Positions 1-13,940 of a stretch of DNA of 64,000 nucleotides are shown here, piece by piece. The first letter of the stretch is position 1, and the number at the start of each line of letters is the position of its first letter. Below the pieces are notes generated by a model that saw nothing but the letters and a program-made list of their open reading frames with translations, was not told the DNA's origin and searched no databases. This DNA comes from Icerya purchasi. Its lineage: Eukaryota > Arthropoda > Insecta > Hemiptera > Monophlebidae. The stretch lies in the NCBI GenBank assembly GCA_039619475.1, contig CM077115.1, positions 413,920,557-413,984,556 on the forward strand. Reading direction: 5' to 3'. Both the position numbers and the translations under genes were made by a program.

Positions 1-2429
1 TAGAATTTGCATTTGTGATTTTTACTTTACATTTTATTTTTCGGTATTTTATTTGTTTGTTTTTTTTTTGGTTGGGGCGGTTGGGGAGCTAGAGAGCTAA
101 AAAGGAGAAGCGCAAAACAATACGAATATGTGTATCGTAATAAACAAGTAACCGAACATAATACAGGAAAATGGTGTGGTGCTATTATCATTCATTAAAA
201 ACTATAATGCAGGATGTGGAAAAAAATAATACGAATTGTTCTCGGATTTGCAAGAAACGAATTTCAAGCTTTCTCCTTCAATTTTTTTGAAAATCTAAAA
301 TTAAACGATGTCAGTAATTAGGCTGGAAATTGCTATTTCGATCGCCGGATTTTTAATCGATAATACTTTTAAGAATATGCAGAAGTTGAAAAAAAAAATA
401 CATTTACCTCTTAGTAGTTGTGTTCGACCTGAAAATCAGTTCCTTGAGAAAGCGCAATCTAGATTTACTTTTGCCGTATAGCATAATAGTAAAAGTCTCT
501 AGATTCGATCATTACGAAACTTAATTATTTCCGGATGATTTTTGTAATTATATAACGAAAGAAGTTCACAATTATTGTCTGCAATTAGTTTTTCCTAGAA
601 CTGGAAACACTAGCACATTAGAAAAAAAGAATTTTAACTGATATGTTAGTAGATTTTCAATTTTAACATCAGCGATGAAGATGTGTGCATAGTTTTATGT
701 TACACCAAGAGGTTCCTGAAATAATAGACACTGATTTTTTATGAATGGTGTGCCATAAATATTTCGAATAGCAATTGATATCGTTTCGGCATTATTTATT
801 TTAATTACATTATTAATCGCGTGTAATATTATTTACATACGAAATTGTGTTTTAACCTTTAATTTCTATTCTTATGTATAATGGTTACCCTACACGTATT
901 TTATGTATAAACAAAATAGCAAAAGTTTGCGTCGATACGGACGAAGATATATTTACCAGCGTGTCTGGCGACGGTGTAGGATTCTGTAAATCAGTCTGTG
1001 AACTACACTAGCCGTGCTCGGTACGACAACTTGTCGCTTCGCTGTAGTTTTAAATCGGCAGCAAAGCCGAACGTGTAGCATTTTGAATAAATGTTTGTAA
1101 TTAAGACAGCGCTGTAGAATTTCTCGTTTTTTTGTGTTCCCTGTGACATCAAAATAAACTAAATAAATGCTGTGCACGTTGAGAAAATTATAATGCCGCA
1201 CCGTACTCGCGGCCCGGATCTACCCCGTGATAGTAAAACAGCGAATTACCAGTCGAAATATAATGAACACCGTGCACAAGTTCATACGATTTAGCCTACA
1301 TCAATCCATTGCTGAACGACGTAGGCATTCCGCGGCTTTTTCCACTTATTCCGGTCTTGCACGCTTTCCTAATCCGATTCTACCATCCTCTCAGCGACTT
1401 AACGATCTTCCGTTGTTTTGTGTCATAGGGGCTAGATCAATGATAGCGAAATGGGAAGAAAGGTTACACGCCCCAATTCTTTAGCGGTGTCTGTTTCGAA
1501 AAATATCGAGACTGTGAATAATTTTTTTGTAAAATAAAAAATCTCTTGTAAACCCACAGGCTCCAACGGTTGTACCCTTATTCAAACAGCTACAGCAGAA
1601 ATCGTTACACCGAGCGCACAACGTTAAAATTTGACAAAGCGAATCGAGATAAAAGCGTTTAAACGTTTTATCAATATTTTCCATAAACGAAGAATATGTT
1701 TTTAAGTTATTTAAATTAGGTTTTGTTTTCTTCCCTTTTTTTTTTTTTTTTAATACAAGCAACCGTTGTAGCTGATGGAACTTTAGCGAAATTTCTTTAA
1801 CGAGTGCCACGACAGTAGTTTTAACAATATCTGAAAGGGGAGTGTTTTTGTCCGTTCTTCGACTGGCGGTATAGGCACAAAAAAATAGGGCATGTGTGGC
1901 ACGTATATAGGCAGGACAGCAACCAGTTATAGTTGTTTCACGCTCGAAGGAAAGCAAGTCAAAAAAGCGCGGTAAATCTCATTTGCATATTTCGTTATAG
2001 GTGATGAGAAAAATCCATTAAAATTTATCGACAAAAATTTTTAAGGAAAAAAAGAAATGCCATTTACAGTATACGCACGCCGACGAAGATTTTCACATTT
2101 TTATTCACGTTCTTTCTTCGTCCATTATATACGCATTTTCTTATTTTATGCGGGTTAAACCTATTACTACATAAATGGAAACGAGTTGGTTTTTTCTTCT
2201 CACGGTATATTCTTTGTCCGCTTTCCCTTCTGCTCCACTGAATCCACTTATTTGCCGTGATATGTTTCGCAAAATATGGCTTAGCAGTCAGGATAGGTAA
2301 TTTAAATAATTCTGTAGATTCTGTCGATGTACTTCTGGTCCTTGACGAAATAATAGATTTCGTGTTTTTCGACTACTGATGGTACGCAGATCTTCTTAAC
2401 TATAGCTGGCGGGCTGCTAACGATGGAAG
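1..2429. other. AT-rich noncoding stretch
   Basis: I see no supported gene here. The sequence is AT-rich with short homopolymers. A less AT-rich island at about 1,200-1,490 stands out from its surroundings and has an 85-codon open frame on the plus strand, but it matches no family I know and has no splice or codon signature that convinces me. It may be old transposon sequence. Confidence 0.5.
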
Positions 2430-3100
2430 TTGTCAATCGAATGGCAGTTTTTGCTTGAGTTTTTTTTTTTTTTCAGATTAAAAATAAGAAGAACGAAAAA
2501 AAAAAAAAGAGAAAAAAAGGCCATCCATCTTTTAAATGCCGAAGCTAATTTGGCGCGAACCGCATCTCGGGTATTCCGAACAGCTAAATATCTCGGAATA
2601 ACCCTCGAGCAATACCAAAAAAACTCTTAAGATAAAAGTGGAAGCGAGGATCAACAAAGTATCATCGAAATGAGGAGCAAAACCGCGCTTCTGCTTACTA
2701 CCGCTTCGGTAGTTCTCCGCTATAGAATGCGGCTGTCCAAAAGTTGATGGTACATACCAAAACGGTCGACGTATCTGATCGAAAATGTTCAAAACTTGCT
2801 AAAGTGGACGACAATCTCTGTGTATCTAGCCTATTAATGTAATCCATCAGGATGATTCGTCGCAACTGATGTCGAAACAACACTAGTAGAAACAGGCTAT
2901 AAAAAGGGCTAACGCACTGAAGTCTAGAAGGATTTTCCGACACATTTCTCGAATTAACTGAGGAGAACTGTACCTCGTTAAAAGCTCCTTGAGCGTAGAA
3001 ATAGACCGAAAGGATTGGTGATATGGAAGAACTTTAAATCGGCTACGTCCTAGATGCGCCAGGAACGCAATGAAGGATAAAAAAAAAGAGTCAATTCACA
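2430..3100 (+). pseudogene. possible decayed LINE reverse-transcriptase fragment
   Basis: The plus-strand frame at about 2,540-2,630 reads ANLARTASRVF, then KYLGITLE, which resembles the 'KYLGv.l' segment that follows the palm domain in R1/Jockey-type LINE reverse transcriptases. Downstream, frames interrupted by stops continue with a Leu/Thr/Ala-rich stretch (about 2,670-2,760) that could be the thumb region. The upstream part runs into a T-run and A-rich tract. No catalytic motif is visible. The match rests on one short motif, so this is a weak call; it may be chance or a different repeat. Confidence 0.22.
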
Positions 3101-6100
3101 AGAATGACTTAAAAAATTAGACGCGTTACCGAAGAGCCTTCAGCTGGTCGAATTACGTACGCACGACCTGTCGCGAAAAACCTTAATATATGTTTATCCG
3201 CATGAATTATTTAGAAAAATTAAAATTATTAAAAAAATTTCAAGCTGACATAGTCGCGCACCGGAATTTTTACACATTTTTGCGGGCATCGTGAAGAGTC
3301 GATTTTAATAGTCAGCCTTTCAAGAGGGACGCGCCTAAGACCCGTTCGTACGCATATAATTACGTCAACCGTTTCGATCACGATAACTAGAGGCAGTGTG
3401 ACCGAAAACGCTTTTCGCAATAAGATTATCAGCATTATCACGATGTTACAAGCGGCAATCATTCCGACGTCACATTAATTATTTTCGCTAATTTCCAATC
3501 AGCACTTTTAATGTCGGGGAAATCATACATTACGCGACTTCAATAATTTTTTTCTATCGACATGTCGGTCAGTTCAAATTTCTTATTACGCGGGCACTTA
3601 AATTTGCCGTACCCTCTTTCCTTCATTCAACTGCTCTCGTAGAATTTTCTATTGCACATCTTTTCTCGTCTTTTCCATATGCCGCACTTACATTCCATCT
3701 ATCCGAGGCTCTCTCGTGTTGTTGTCGCTTTCACTTAGGCAGTCAAGAGACTTACGTGTTTTAAAATACCTTTTTACACTATGAATTGGAGCGAAAACTT
3801 TAAAATTCCGACTAAAACACGGATTTTATACGTTTACAGCGGGTTGAATAATTCAATTTTCCTCCAAAAAAAAAAAAAAAAAAAAAAATAACCTATTTCT
3901 TTACAAACAGCGGGTTATGCGAATTTATTTAGTTTCGTAATTTATCTAAAATCAAGACTAATAATCTAAAATAGATTTTGAAACTTTTGATGGGGTTTTT
4001 TTTTTCTTTTTCTTTTTATTATTTTCCATTCTTAGCCGTTTATTTGTCGGACGCGCCGAGAATAGAACTTTTTTAACACATGTCCTAGAGACGCGCGATG
4101 TTAAACCGCAAATTCTAATTTCATCTCCTCCTCCTGCGCCTGCAGTTCATTGCAGCTTCGCTAAGCGATGTTACTGAGCACTGCCTGAATTTTCATAGTG
4201 GAAAGGAATTTGATGAATTTTGGAATTTTTGAGGTGACTACGAAATTAACTTCTCAAATTTTAGTTTAAAAAGAATTTTCGTAATTTTCAAAACGCGCAG
4301 AATACGCAAAAATGTGAAAGTGTATTATTCTCACCAAATTACAAGCTCGTCGACGCGACTTCCTTTCGCTTAATTAATATTAACCATTACGAACGAGTCC
4401 GGTTAAATTACATTCGAACGGACGTCTATTTTTATTTTTTTATTATTTTTTCGCTCTTCGAATAATGTTCACGATCGGGGAAGTAAAAATTTACCTTACC
4501 GTCAAGCTACCGTATAACCATTAATGTGTATCATTAATGGAGTTCACGCAAACGTTTCACGAAAAAAATAAAAAAAAGATAAAGCTATTAATCGTATTCC
4601 AACAAGCTCTAACGAATTGCGTGTAATAAAAATGTCTTCATAATATATACCGGTACTAGACTGGAGTATCTTTACGCCCCTTGCCGAAGATCTCAAAAAA
4701 AAATAATAATAATAAAATAAATAAGTAAAAAATACCTTTGTGCTTAGAACTCTAGCTTTTATTCCTCATAATCATTTTAATTCCATTTTAAAAGCTAGTA
4801 ATTTTACATTTGACAATTTTATTATTAAGAGTATTTTACCGCGGGTATTTATTTTATTTTTATTTTATACTAATAAAATTCTTACCCTTCGTTAGATTAC
4901 AATTTTTATTCATATTAAAAAAGAATCAGTGTGTCCCAGGTTAAACGTAAAATGCCCCCCATATGACTCTGTATTTTAGCTTTTATTTCTTCGTTAACTC
5001 CTTACGCGATTTTATCAGTTAAGCGCGTTCTTCCTGTATACCTAATATGTGTCTTTTTTTAATCACTCAATATTTATAAAGTCTCTAATATGCCAATTTA
5101 CGGAATATACTATTAAAACATAAAATAGTATAAATATAAAGTGCCGACATTAATCCGTCACATATCTAGCCCCAATTGAATGGATTTTACAGTTAATATA
5201 ATTACGAGTAAAGTGGTCGACTAGATGAATACATCTACCGCGTATTGATGACTATCGAGATTACTGCAAATTTATTTTCTGTAATTTTGTTACTTTTACG
5301 TCGATATTTCAATTGATTTATTTTTTTTTTTAATCAATTTATTTTATCTTTTTTTTTTTAATCAATTTCTTTGAGAGCTATATTTCAATTTACTGGATGT
5401 AATATTTCTCAGGCTATTCGTAATTTTCGATCATCTCTTTTGTTATGTCGTAATAGCTGTGAAATATTAATAAATTTAGCCTATAAGAAATGATCAGCCT
5501 TTAGCGGAATTTCCAAGAATTGTTTGTGACAAAGGAACTCGAGGTAACAGTAGTTGATATATTTATATTTCTATAATTCACTCGAATATGCACAATATAA
5601 AAAATGCGTTAAAAACGTAAAATAAAAGGATTAACGCGGAGAATGTATTTTATTTTCGTTTTAAATTCTAAATTATTACAGTGAATTTTATAAACGTTAA
5701 AGTGACACAAAAACGGGTCTCTTATCAGTGTTTATCAATTCTAATATTGTTCTTTTTAATTAATCGTGTCCCCAACTCGTGATTCGATAGTGATATTTTT
5801 GTATGTGTTAATTTTTGTACGAAATCCGCATTTCCGAATATTGCATATTGTATGCGTTCGTGCTTTATTGTACCAATAACAGTAAAAATGTCAATGAATG
5901 ATTATTAGGTGCATAAAAAATTTAAAAAGAATTATAACGAATAAAGAATCTAATCTATGTGCTAAAAGTCAGCGATAATAACGAAAAAAAACAAAAATTA
6001 ACGTAATATGAGCCGGAAACATATTCCTTCGGGCGAAAACTGGACATCTTGAGACGATTACTCAAACTGTCCCGCGCGCATTACCAATCGGGAAATTTTA

Positions 6101-9100
6101 CAAGAAGAACAAAAACGCTTACAATCAGGCGTGGGCGGGAATGCAGGCAGATACCGCAGCGGGGAGGGTAAAGTGGCGGGAAAAAGACCAACGGGAGAGA
6201 ATTATTCTAGACGCAAAAGTTGGAAACTGTTGCAACTAACAACAACCGGGAAAAATGGAAAACGGAAGTGTAGCGAGAATGGCTTAATTGATGTCTAACC
6301 TGAACGACACGAAAAAAGAAGAAGAATATTTCTACACCGAGCCGATGATGTAAAACGTTCATATTTCTGCTAATGAATTATACTATTTCGTTCAAAACTA
6401 GAGTCGTACATAAATGCTATCCTCAAAGATAAACATCGATTATTGAAACATTAAAATGCGACATTAAAATGCGACATTAAAATGCGACATAAAAATCGAT
6501 TAAAAAAAGTCGATAACCAATGGCCACTACCTCTTTTTTTGTTTCACTTTTGGTAACATTTATTTTTTTCGCCGTGTAGACATTTTTTGATGGTCAAGAA
6601 ACTGTTCACGCGCGAAATCTCGTTTTCAATCGAATTATTAAAGCCGACTAATAATCTACGCGTCTTTTGTTACCGTTTGCGCCCCTAGTTATCAACTTTT
6701 TAATATTTTTCACCTTCGTCGCTGGTGAAAAATGACAATTATTATTTACTTAAAAAGTTCTTTCCACACTGACGGATTGCGCGCCCGACAAAATTGAAAA
6801 CATATTAGGACAGGATTCTGCACACGACTGTAAACAATTTCAGGATGAGAATTTTTTTCGAAAACGTGCCTCTTTTCCGTTTTGATCCGGCTACTCTCTT
6901 TCTTCTCGTTTTTATCATCCGATTTCAAAAAATTCGTATCATTTCACAAAATGCGCAGTACACACAGAAGAATAAATTTCCACTCGAAGTGTGGTGTCCG
7001 AAATATATTTTACGAAAACGCTGTCCTTTTTTTTGCTGTATATTATTATTACTTGTTCCTTTTTTTAAAATTGATTCGGTGTTTTTCAACATGAACTTCC
7101 AGGAGAATTTTAACAAAATAAAATTAAAACGAAACGAAAATAAAACAAATCAGCGAAAATTCGGAAAAAGGAAGTAGATGTAGTCGAAGATCGTGGTTGG
7201 TACACGTTGACGTTTTAAAAGTTGAAGAGCTGTCGCATTGGAACAAAGCCGCGCTAATAATTTCCGTTTGAGCGCTTTTGCAAGTGTCAGGGGTCTCAGC
7301 GATTGAAAAGTCGGAAATAGTGCGATATAAAAGTGGAAAACTGGTAAAGTTCGCAACTTTCCTAGAGAATAACTTATTCGAAATAAAGTTTTTCCAGTTA
7401 GTGAATGCCACACTTCGATAACTGTTTTCGTCACAAAGGTGTATGTTAATTAGGAAGAAAAAAGTGTCGACGATAGCCGGTATTATAGCGAAATTATCGG
7501 ATAACATGGCTGTGTGCGTTTCTCGGTACAAGGACGAATTTCAAAGTACAAACTGGCATAACTGGAACTTTTCCCTCGGTCCGCTGCGTTTATAAGTGGT
7601 AGATAAAATTTTTGGATATACTGATATGGCACTGCTCTAGCTCCCCCCCCCCAAAAAATATATATTTTCAACAGTTAATACGATGCGATGCGCGAATAAA
7701 ATATTTCAGTATGAATGGAAATTAACCTAATAAATCGGAATATAGTTTATTTTATTAGCGACAATAGCTTCTTAACGACTTCAAAAAGGAGGGAGTTATG
7801 TCACGTAGGTTTTTTTTGTTATTTCGATTTTGATGCTTCATTACTCACTGGAAAGTGTGTCAGCCAGTGCTAGAGTATCATGTTAATACCGGTAAATACT
7901 TATATTTTACTTATTTTTAAATTTATTTCACATATTAACATCATATGTATATACACAATTTCTCGCGTAAGCTGCGCAAGTGGCGAGAACAAATTACAAA
8001 ATTTTTATATACAAATATAGGATATACGTATACTGTATAAAAAATAAGAAACAAACCTTTAATAATGAGTAACGAAATTCAAAAGTTAAGAAATGAAAGA
8101 TAAATATAGGTAAAAGTAATTTCAGTAGCTAAATATTGTTTCACAAATATAAAATAATATTTTTGAATAATAAAGAAATCAGGCTAAATAAAGTACACCT
8201 CTATACGAGTGATATAGTTGTTATTCGACTTTTATTACTGAATGGAAATAATTTAAATTTCTCTAGAAGTGTGTTAGACATCCTGAAATTTTTTTCCAAA
8301 CGGTCTTGTCATTATCCAGATATAGTTGATCTCACGTTATGACAAATGCCTGCAGCGATATGGCGATTATATAGAAAAGTAGAGTAAGACTTTGTGAATA
8401 ATAAAATATTTTTTCGATTTTGGTTTGTCCCTTTTTCCTCGTTTCCTGAGGGTTGTATACTTACTTTTCAAACGCCCCTAGTATGTTTAATTTGAAATAA
8501 TTCAGAAATAAATACAGGAAATTGCTCTAATAGAATAATTTCATTTAGTTGAAGTGCACAGTCTCAATCATATACAATTGTCGCAGGTGGCGTTATACTT
8601 GCTACACGTGTATATTATATGCTGAACATTTTTCCCTTCATTACTTTCACAATTACAACATTTACTATCAGCAATAATGTTTAATTTATTTAAATAGTAT
8701 CCAATGGGGAACCATGACTAGTGGCTATTTGAGTCGTGTAATAATTTACTTTAATGTTTTTGTTTTTAAAGCGTTCTATTACGTTAGGAAAGAACTTGAT
8801 TATTATTTTACCATTCGATAGAGTAATCTTGTTTTAAATTCATCAAAAAATTTGTAAATCAACTATTTTAAGGAGTTCTTTACTTATAATAAAGATCGAT
8901 AGGTAAGACCAATTGTATTATTGCAATTATCACACATTTTCTTTCCTTACAGTTAAATATTTTTATCATTAATTTTAATATGAAAAATTAATCGATTTTC
9001 GTAAGTTCGAATCTCTACTGTTTTATTATTTATCCGGCGAAGTTGCACTTGTCAGAATTTTTATCGTCTATTCTTGTTTTTACATATTCTCATTTACAGG

Positions 9101-12100
9101 AACTTTTCGTAAATAATTTCAAAGATTTTCCTTTCTTCCTATTATTTGTTAAATAATTTCAAAAATATTTTCCTTCCATTCTATTGTGTTTTATTTGTTC
9201 GCTCGTTATTATTAGATTAAAATAAATCTTCATAGTCCCGCACAATCCACAACATCATTACTTTGTCTCGAGACCCGTTCTAGGGTATATATCGCAATAC
9301 TTCTACGGATACTCTCATACGCATGTTACTACGATCAGTTATTAACATATAGGATTAAATTTTCCAAAATATCGATGCTTTATTGTGATGATGCTGGCCG
9401 TTTTTTTTGTCGAAGGTGTTAACCATATATTTTGTTCACTAGTACCGAATACAAACGATCTTAAACGATTTTATATGCTTCAGAAGTTTCTCCCCGCGTA
9501 GTGTACCTTATTTATTACCTTGTACAGACGCTATTATTATTATTTTAATCTTATTCCGATTTATCTGATTAATAACCGTTTCGTTACGAAATTCCCCTTT
9601 ATATACCTATCCATCCAATCGAGAAACATAAACAGTCGACCACTAGGCTGGGATTTTTATGATGGAAATTTCTTTCAGCAGATTATTTCGTAAAAGTATT
9701 AAATGGAAATTACAAATTAAATTAAAGCGATATCGTCGAGGCCCCACTGATTTCAAATAAAACAGGGGGTTTCGCGTAGGTTAGAAATGAAAAATAATTT
9801 TCACGCGAATACTAAATATGTATTATCCCGGTGGAAAAAGAAAGAGGCGCCAATTGGTTTTTTTAGATACTTTAATAAAAAAAAAAAAAGTAAAACAAAA
9901 TAATGTAGGAGAAATTCCGTTTTTGGGGTTTTTCGCAAACCGCGCCACATTCAGCTAAATATTTGCATAAGCGCTGGCTAAAAACCGAGGATGTTTAAAA
10001 TATCGGCGTGTCACTACTAAACCTGTTTCCGATAATAAAAAAAGGACTTTACTGAAGGAATTGTAAAAACTGATGGAAGGTATTCTCAATGGCTATTACG
10101 TACTATATTAAAAAGTTTGGCAAAAAGTCAAGGAAAAAAGAAATACGGAATAACGATGATTTAATTTTCTCGCCCCACACATGCACACACAAAAGCAGTG
10201 ACCGAATTAGCAGAATTATCAAGAAAAATACGATTCGATCGACACTACATTAATGATCTAGCTCCGTATCGGGTGGCTGGTGTTCATGAAAAAAATTTTG
10301 CGCGTTCAATAACTGTAACAGCGGATAAACAAATATGTCGGGAACAATTGTGGTATACAAAGAACACAAAGCGAATTAAGCACATAAACGTGTAGAGAAA
10401 TCAACGATGGCGGATAACAACCCCCGGTTATTGAAATTCGACAAAACGGAAGTTTTAGAGATCAATGGATTTAAAAATAGAGACAAGTTAGAAAATTCAT
10501 CGAAGTCATACATAATAAATAATAAATTCGACAGAGAGGAGAGTTTTTCTCTTTTTTTTTTTTCTTTTCTCATCCGGCTCTTGGAGACCTGGTTATTCCT
10601 ATAGGATTCTCGGAGCACGTATTGTAGAGAGTATGACAGTGCGACGACAACAACTAGAATTAAATATATACCGGCCTGTTTCATTTTTATTCATTTATTT
10701 ACATAGATTCCGATTTTATTCCTCATTCGGTCCTAATAAATGCACGACTGAAGTATAAATTTAAGAAATAAAAAAAAGTAAAACAAGTAGTAAAACAAAA
10801 AGTAAAGCAAAAAGTAAAACAAAAAGAAAAAGAGAGGGTAGGATGGAAAATAAGAAAAAAAAACAAAAAACCAAAAACAAGAGCTTGATAAAATTGGCTA
10901 GAAAAGCCGATAGAAAAACAGAAATGTCGGTAAAAAGCTAATATGCGAGAAATAATGTTCTTCTTGTAAAGGATAAAAATTCGCATGTCTTTCCCGTAAA
11001 TCGCTGTCCTATTATATTATGTATATGCAAAAAAGGCCGGGGTCTTCACGAGCCCCCGGATTTCGCTTCTTTCAAAATTCCGAAATTCGGGCTTAACCGC
11101 TGCCCGCACCGAGTCCTCGCTCGGGCGCCTAAATTTGTTTATATTTATGCGCAACACGCGAACACTGTTCAATTGTTTACAACTTTAATGGACTTTTACT
11201 TTCTCCACACTTGCCTCATTTTTCAACCTTTTAAACTTTTCTATCCGCTCTGCACTGCCGTGTTCCTGTCACCAACTTTCCATCTGAATTTTTTTCCACC
11301 TTTTCCGGTTTTCTCGTGTTTTTTTTCTTCCTTTTTTGCAGAAACTTCTTTCAGCGTCGTTTTAATAGACAATGATCAGCGAGAGCTCTTCGAAAAAAAT
11401 TCCGGCACATCCGCTAAAAGCTGTTACACGAATTTTATGGTCGCGCTGCTCGCGAACATAATTACGAAAAAGAGTACGCGGCTACGTCAAATATAAACGT
11501 ACGCTGTGATAAGGGAAAGAGTGTAAGGTAGTCTCCGTATGGCCCCCAGCTCCATAACGATTAGTTCGCGTTTAATAATTTAATTATAATAAACAATTAG
11601 CATCCGTTCTTTACCGTGTGTTAAATATGTAGCTGCGCTAAAATCGGCGTCGCCTGTTCCAGAACATCCTGCGCCTATCTTATCTCTTGCACAAATTTTA
11701 TCCTTCTCTTCCCATGTTCTTCCTTGCAGGTTGTCCTTGCGCCGCCGAAACGAAAATTTCCTTTTCACCTAATGATACTTTCGTCAGTATCATTGTTTTT
11801 CGAAAAAATCGATCTACAAATTATAATCGGCGATGATTTGGAAAGAATTTTATTTTATGTTTTCGTATATATAATTGCAATATTGGATACCAAGCGTATT
11901 CTTTTCTTTAAAAATATTACTCGAACTGTCAAATGCCCGTTTCGCCGATGCAGTTGTCAGCTGTTTTATTTTATTTCTTCTTCATCTCCGCCATCACGAC
12001 CACACCCGGTTATGCAAAATTTTCCACCTCCTCTTCGTCACCAATTAACTTTTACATCGTTCAGCTTGTGCGAATGACTTTTGTTTTCTTAGCGCTGTTC

Positions 12101-12670
12101 GTTAATTTTTCACATTTGTGTTCCGTTTATTCTACCATTTTCTATGACCGTTCTTTCGTTTGAGCGAGTAGGGGGCTTTACCGGTCCGCATAGCTAATAT
12201 TTCATAGACAATTCTTCGTTAATTTTTTCATCGCTTCTACATACATCCTTGGCGAAAACGAAAATCACCTGTTCTAATAATACTTTTCTTTTTATATATT
12301 TTTTTGAATCGCCTGCAATTATCGATTAATATATGATAAACTCAGACGTTCGTTCGGGCATTATTGCAAAGAGGAGCAAGCCAAGCTCCCTTGCCAATCA
12401 ATTTTTTTTGTCTTCAAAATTTATTTAGAAAAATCGTTTTCAATTGACTACGTCGTTCTTCCCGGTCTCTTTTATTTTTAAATAAAATCTTAGCAATTGT
12501 ACAACACAGCATTCAACCTTTCTTTTTTTTTTAACCCCCCTTTTGGCATGTCAACAAAGGATCATCGCCCAGAAACAAAACGAAGGAGAAGGATCAGTTA
12601 AATGTAGATTCGTAACATAATGATCTATAATCATGGGACCAAAAAAAATAATATTATACCTCGTCGTGGG
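3101..12670. other. long AT-rich noncoding region
   Basis: No gene supported. All open frames are short, A/T-driven and without recognisable domains. Notable local features are a 13-bp tandem repeat near 6,450, a GC-richer patch at about 6,060-6,300, a 12-bp (AAAGTAAAACAA)-like tandem at about 10,780-10,830, and a GC-richer patch at about 11,035-11,140. Intron or intergenic DNA is the likeliest reading. Confidence 0.6.
6448..6498. repeat. 13-bp tandem repeat
   Basis: Three exact copies of ACATTAAAATGCG lie head to tail, followed by a fourth degenerate copy. It is a short minisatellite with no obvious function. Confidence 0.9.
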
Positions 12671-12679
12671 CTAAGTATA

Positions 12680-13436
12680 ACATGCAGTCATTAATATAAA
12701 TATAAATGAAAGTTGAAAAATCTGTCTGTCTGTCCTTCTATGTTTCTATGCGCGCTTATCTAGAAAAAAAAATATATCTAGAAAAACTACCGAATCCAAT
12801 TTCGTTCCAGTTTTCACCGGAAGATAATCAGCGCGTGGTTCCTGAAGAAGGTTTTAGCACGTAATTTATAAATGACCGAGCCGTACAGGTTTTTGTCGAT
12901 AAAAATTGGAAAATGGGTAAAACACAATCGATAAAATGAAACAAATATTTCTCTGTATTATGTAAAATCATTTTTTACATAAAGTATTTTTTTTTTTTTT
13001 TAATGTTTTATTGTAAAATAAAATTTCAAAAAAAAATAATGCGGGAGTAATTTAGTCAAACGTATTAATGAAGAAAAGAAAACAGCATTGGAAACTTGAA
13101 AATAATTTTGAATTGCGGGAAAAATATTTTTGTTAGAAAAAGATGAGTTTTTTTTTTTATACCGTCATTCCTCTTTATTATATGTTCTACACATATGTAA
13201 TTTATATCGCAAGGATAATTAATCAAGCAGTGGTGTTTCGTTAAATTCGAATTTCATTTATTGCATATATATCGAAAATTGTCACTTTGGGTTGTATGGT
13301 TCCATTCGTAATTGCACACAATTTTATACCTAAACCAAGGTAATTCATAATATCGCATTTGAAAACATTTTACAATAAATACTTTTTGCTTTGAATTTCT
13401 CATTTCAATCAGAGGGTTGGCGAAAGCCCCTCTAGT
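12680..13436 (+). mobile_element. Helitron-like non-autonomous element
   Basis: The 3' end has what Helitrons need: a hairpin (AGAGG, bulge, GGC, GAAA loop, GCC, CCTCT; 13,411-13,433) running directly into CTAGT at 13,432-13,436, followed by T. The 5' part (about 12,690-12,900) has the usual look of insect Helitron leaders: a TATAAATATAAATG start, a GTCTGTCTGTC stretch, then a segment with AAACTACCGAATCCAATTTCG. No coding sequence lies inside, so it would depend on Rep-helicase from elsewhere. The 5' boundary is approximate and no TC start has been fixed. The stem overlaps the terminal CT, which is unusual. A Rep relic at 42-43 kb shows the superfamily has been in this genome. Confidence 0.45.
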
Positions 13437-13911
13437 TGATGGATTATTTATTACGCCGAATATGTTTAATTAATTACCACGGTAAACATAAATTAAACGT
13501 AAAAATTTAAATAAAGTGAAGTTAACGTTTTTCATTTATTTCTAGCGTAATTACCGAAATCTTGAAATCTCATCTAGAATAGAATCTAGATTAGAAGACC
13601 GCGCTCTTAGTCCAGCTGCTGTACTTAGCGCGGAGATTTTAAAAATAAAAAATGTTTCCTATCAGTTTTTACGCAGAATACTGCAACAGAAAGTTGCTAT
13701 CGGAAATATTATTTATGTACAAATTTTAAACTCTTGCCCATCTATTCTTGTTTTCCGTTGTAATAATTACTTTCTTATGAAAAAACTCGGCCCTCAGATG
13801 ACGCAGAACAAAATGGGTATTGGAGAACGCCTAAACTATGTAATTCTGGGAGGTTAAACTATGTGACCAACTCAGAACCGACTTATGACGGAATGCCCCA
13901 CGCGAGTAAGG

Positions 13912-13940
13912 TATAAAAACAGGAACTATGCGTCGTCAGT
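13912..13940 (+). promoter_or_regulatory. candidate core promoter (TATA + arthropod initiator)
   Basis: TATAAAA at 13,912-13,918 is followed by TCAGT at 13,936-13,940, putting the initiator A 26 bp downstream of the first T of the box. The usual spacing is about 30, so this is slightly short but plausible. TCAGT is the preferred arthropod initiator. Only a 24-codon frame (ATG at 13,969) follows. It could be a host promoter, a transposon or LTR promoter, or coincidence. Confidence 0.3.

Noticed and set aside
1481..1957. Minus-strand 158-codon frame
   Set aside because: Runs through an A/T homopolymer and shows no recognisable motif; length alone is not convincing in this composition.
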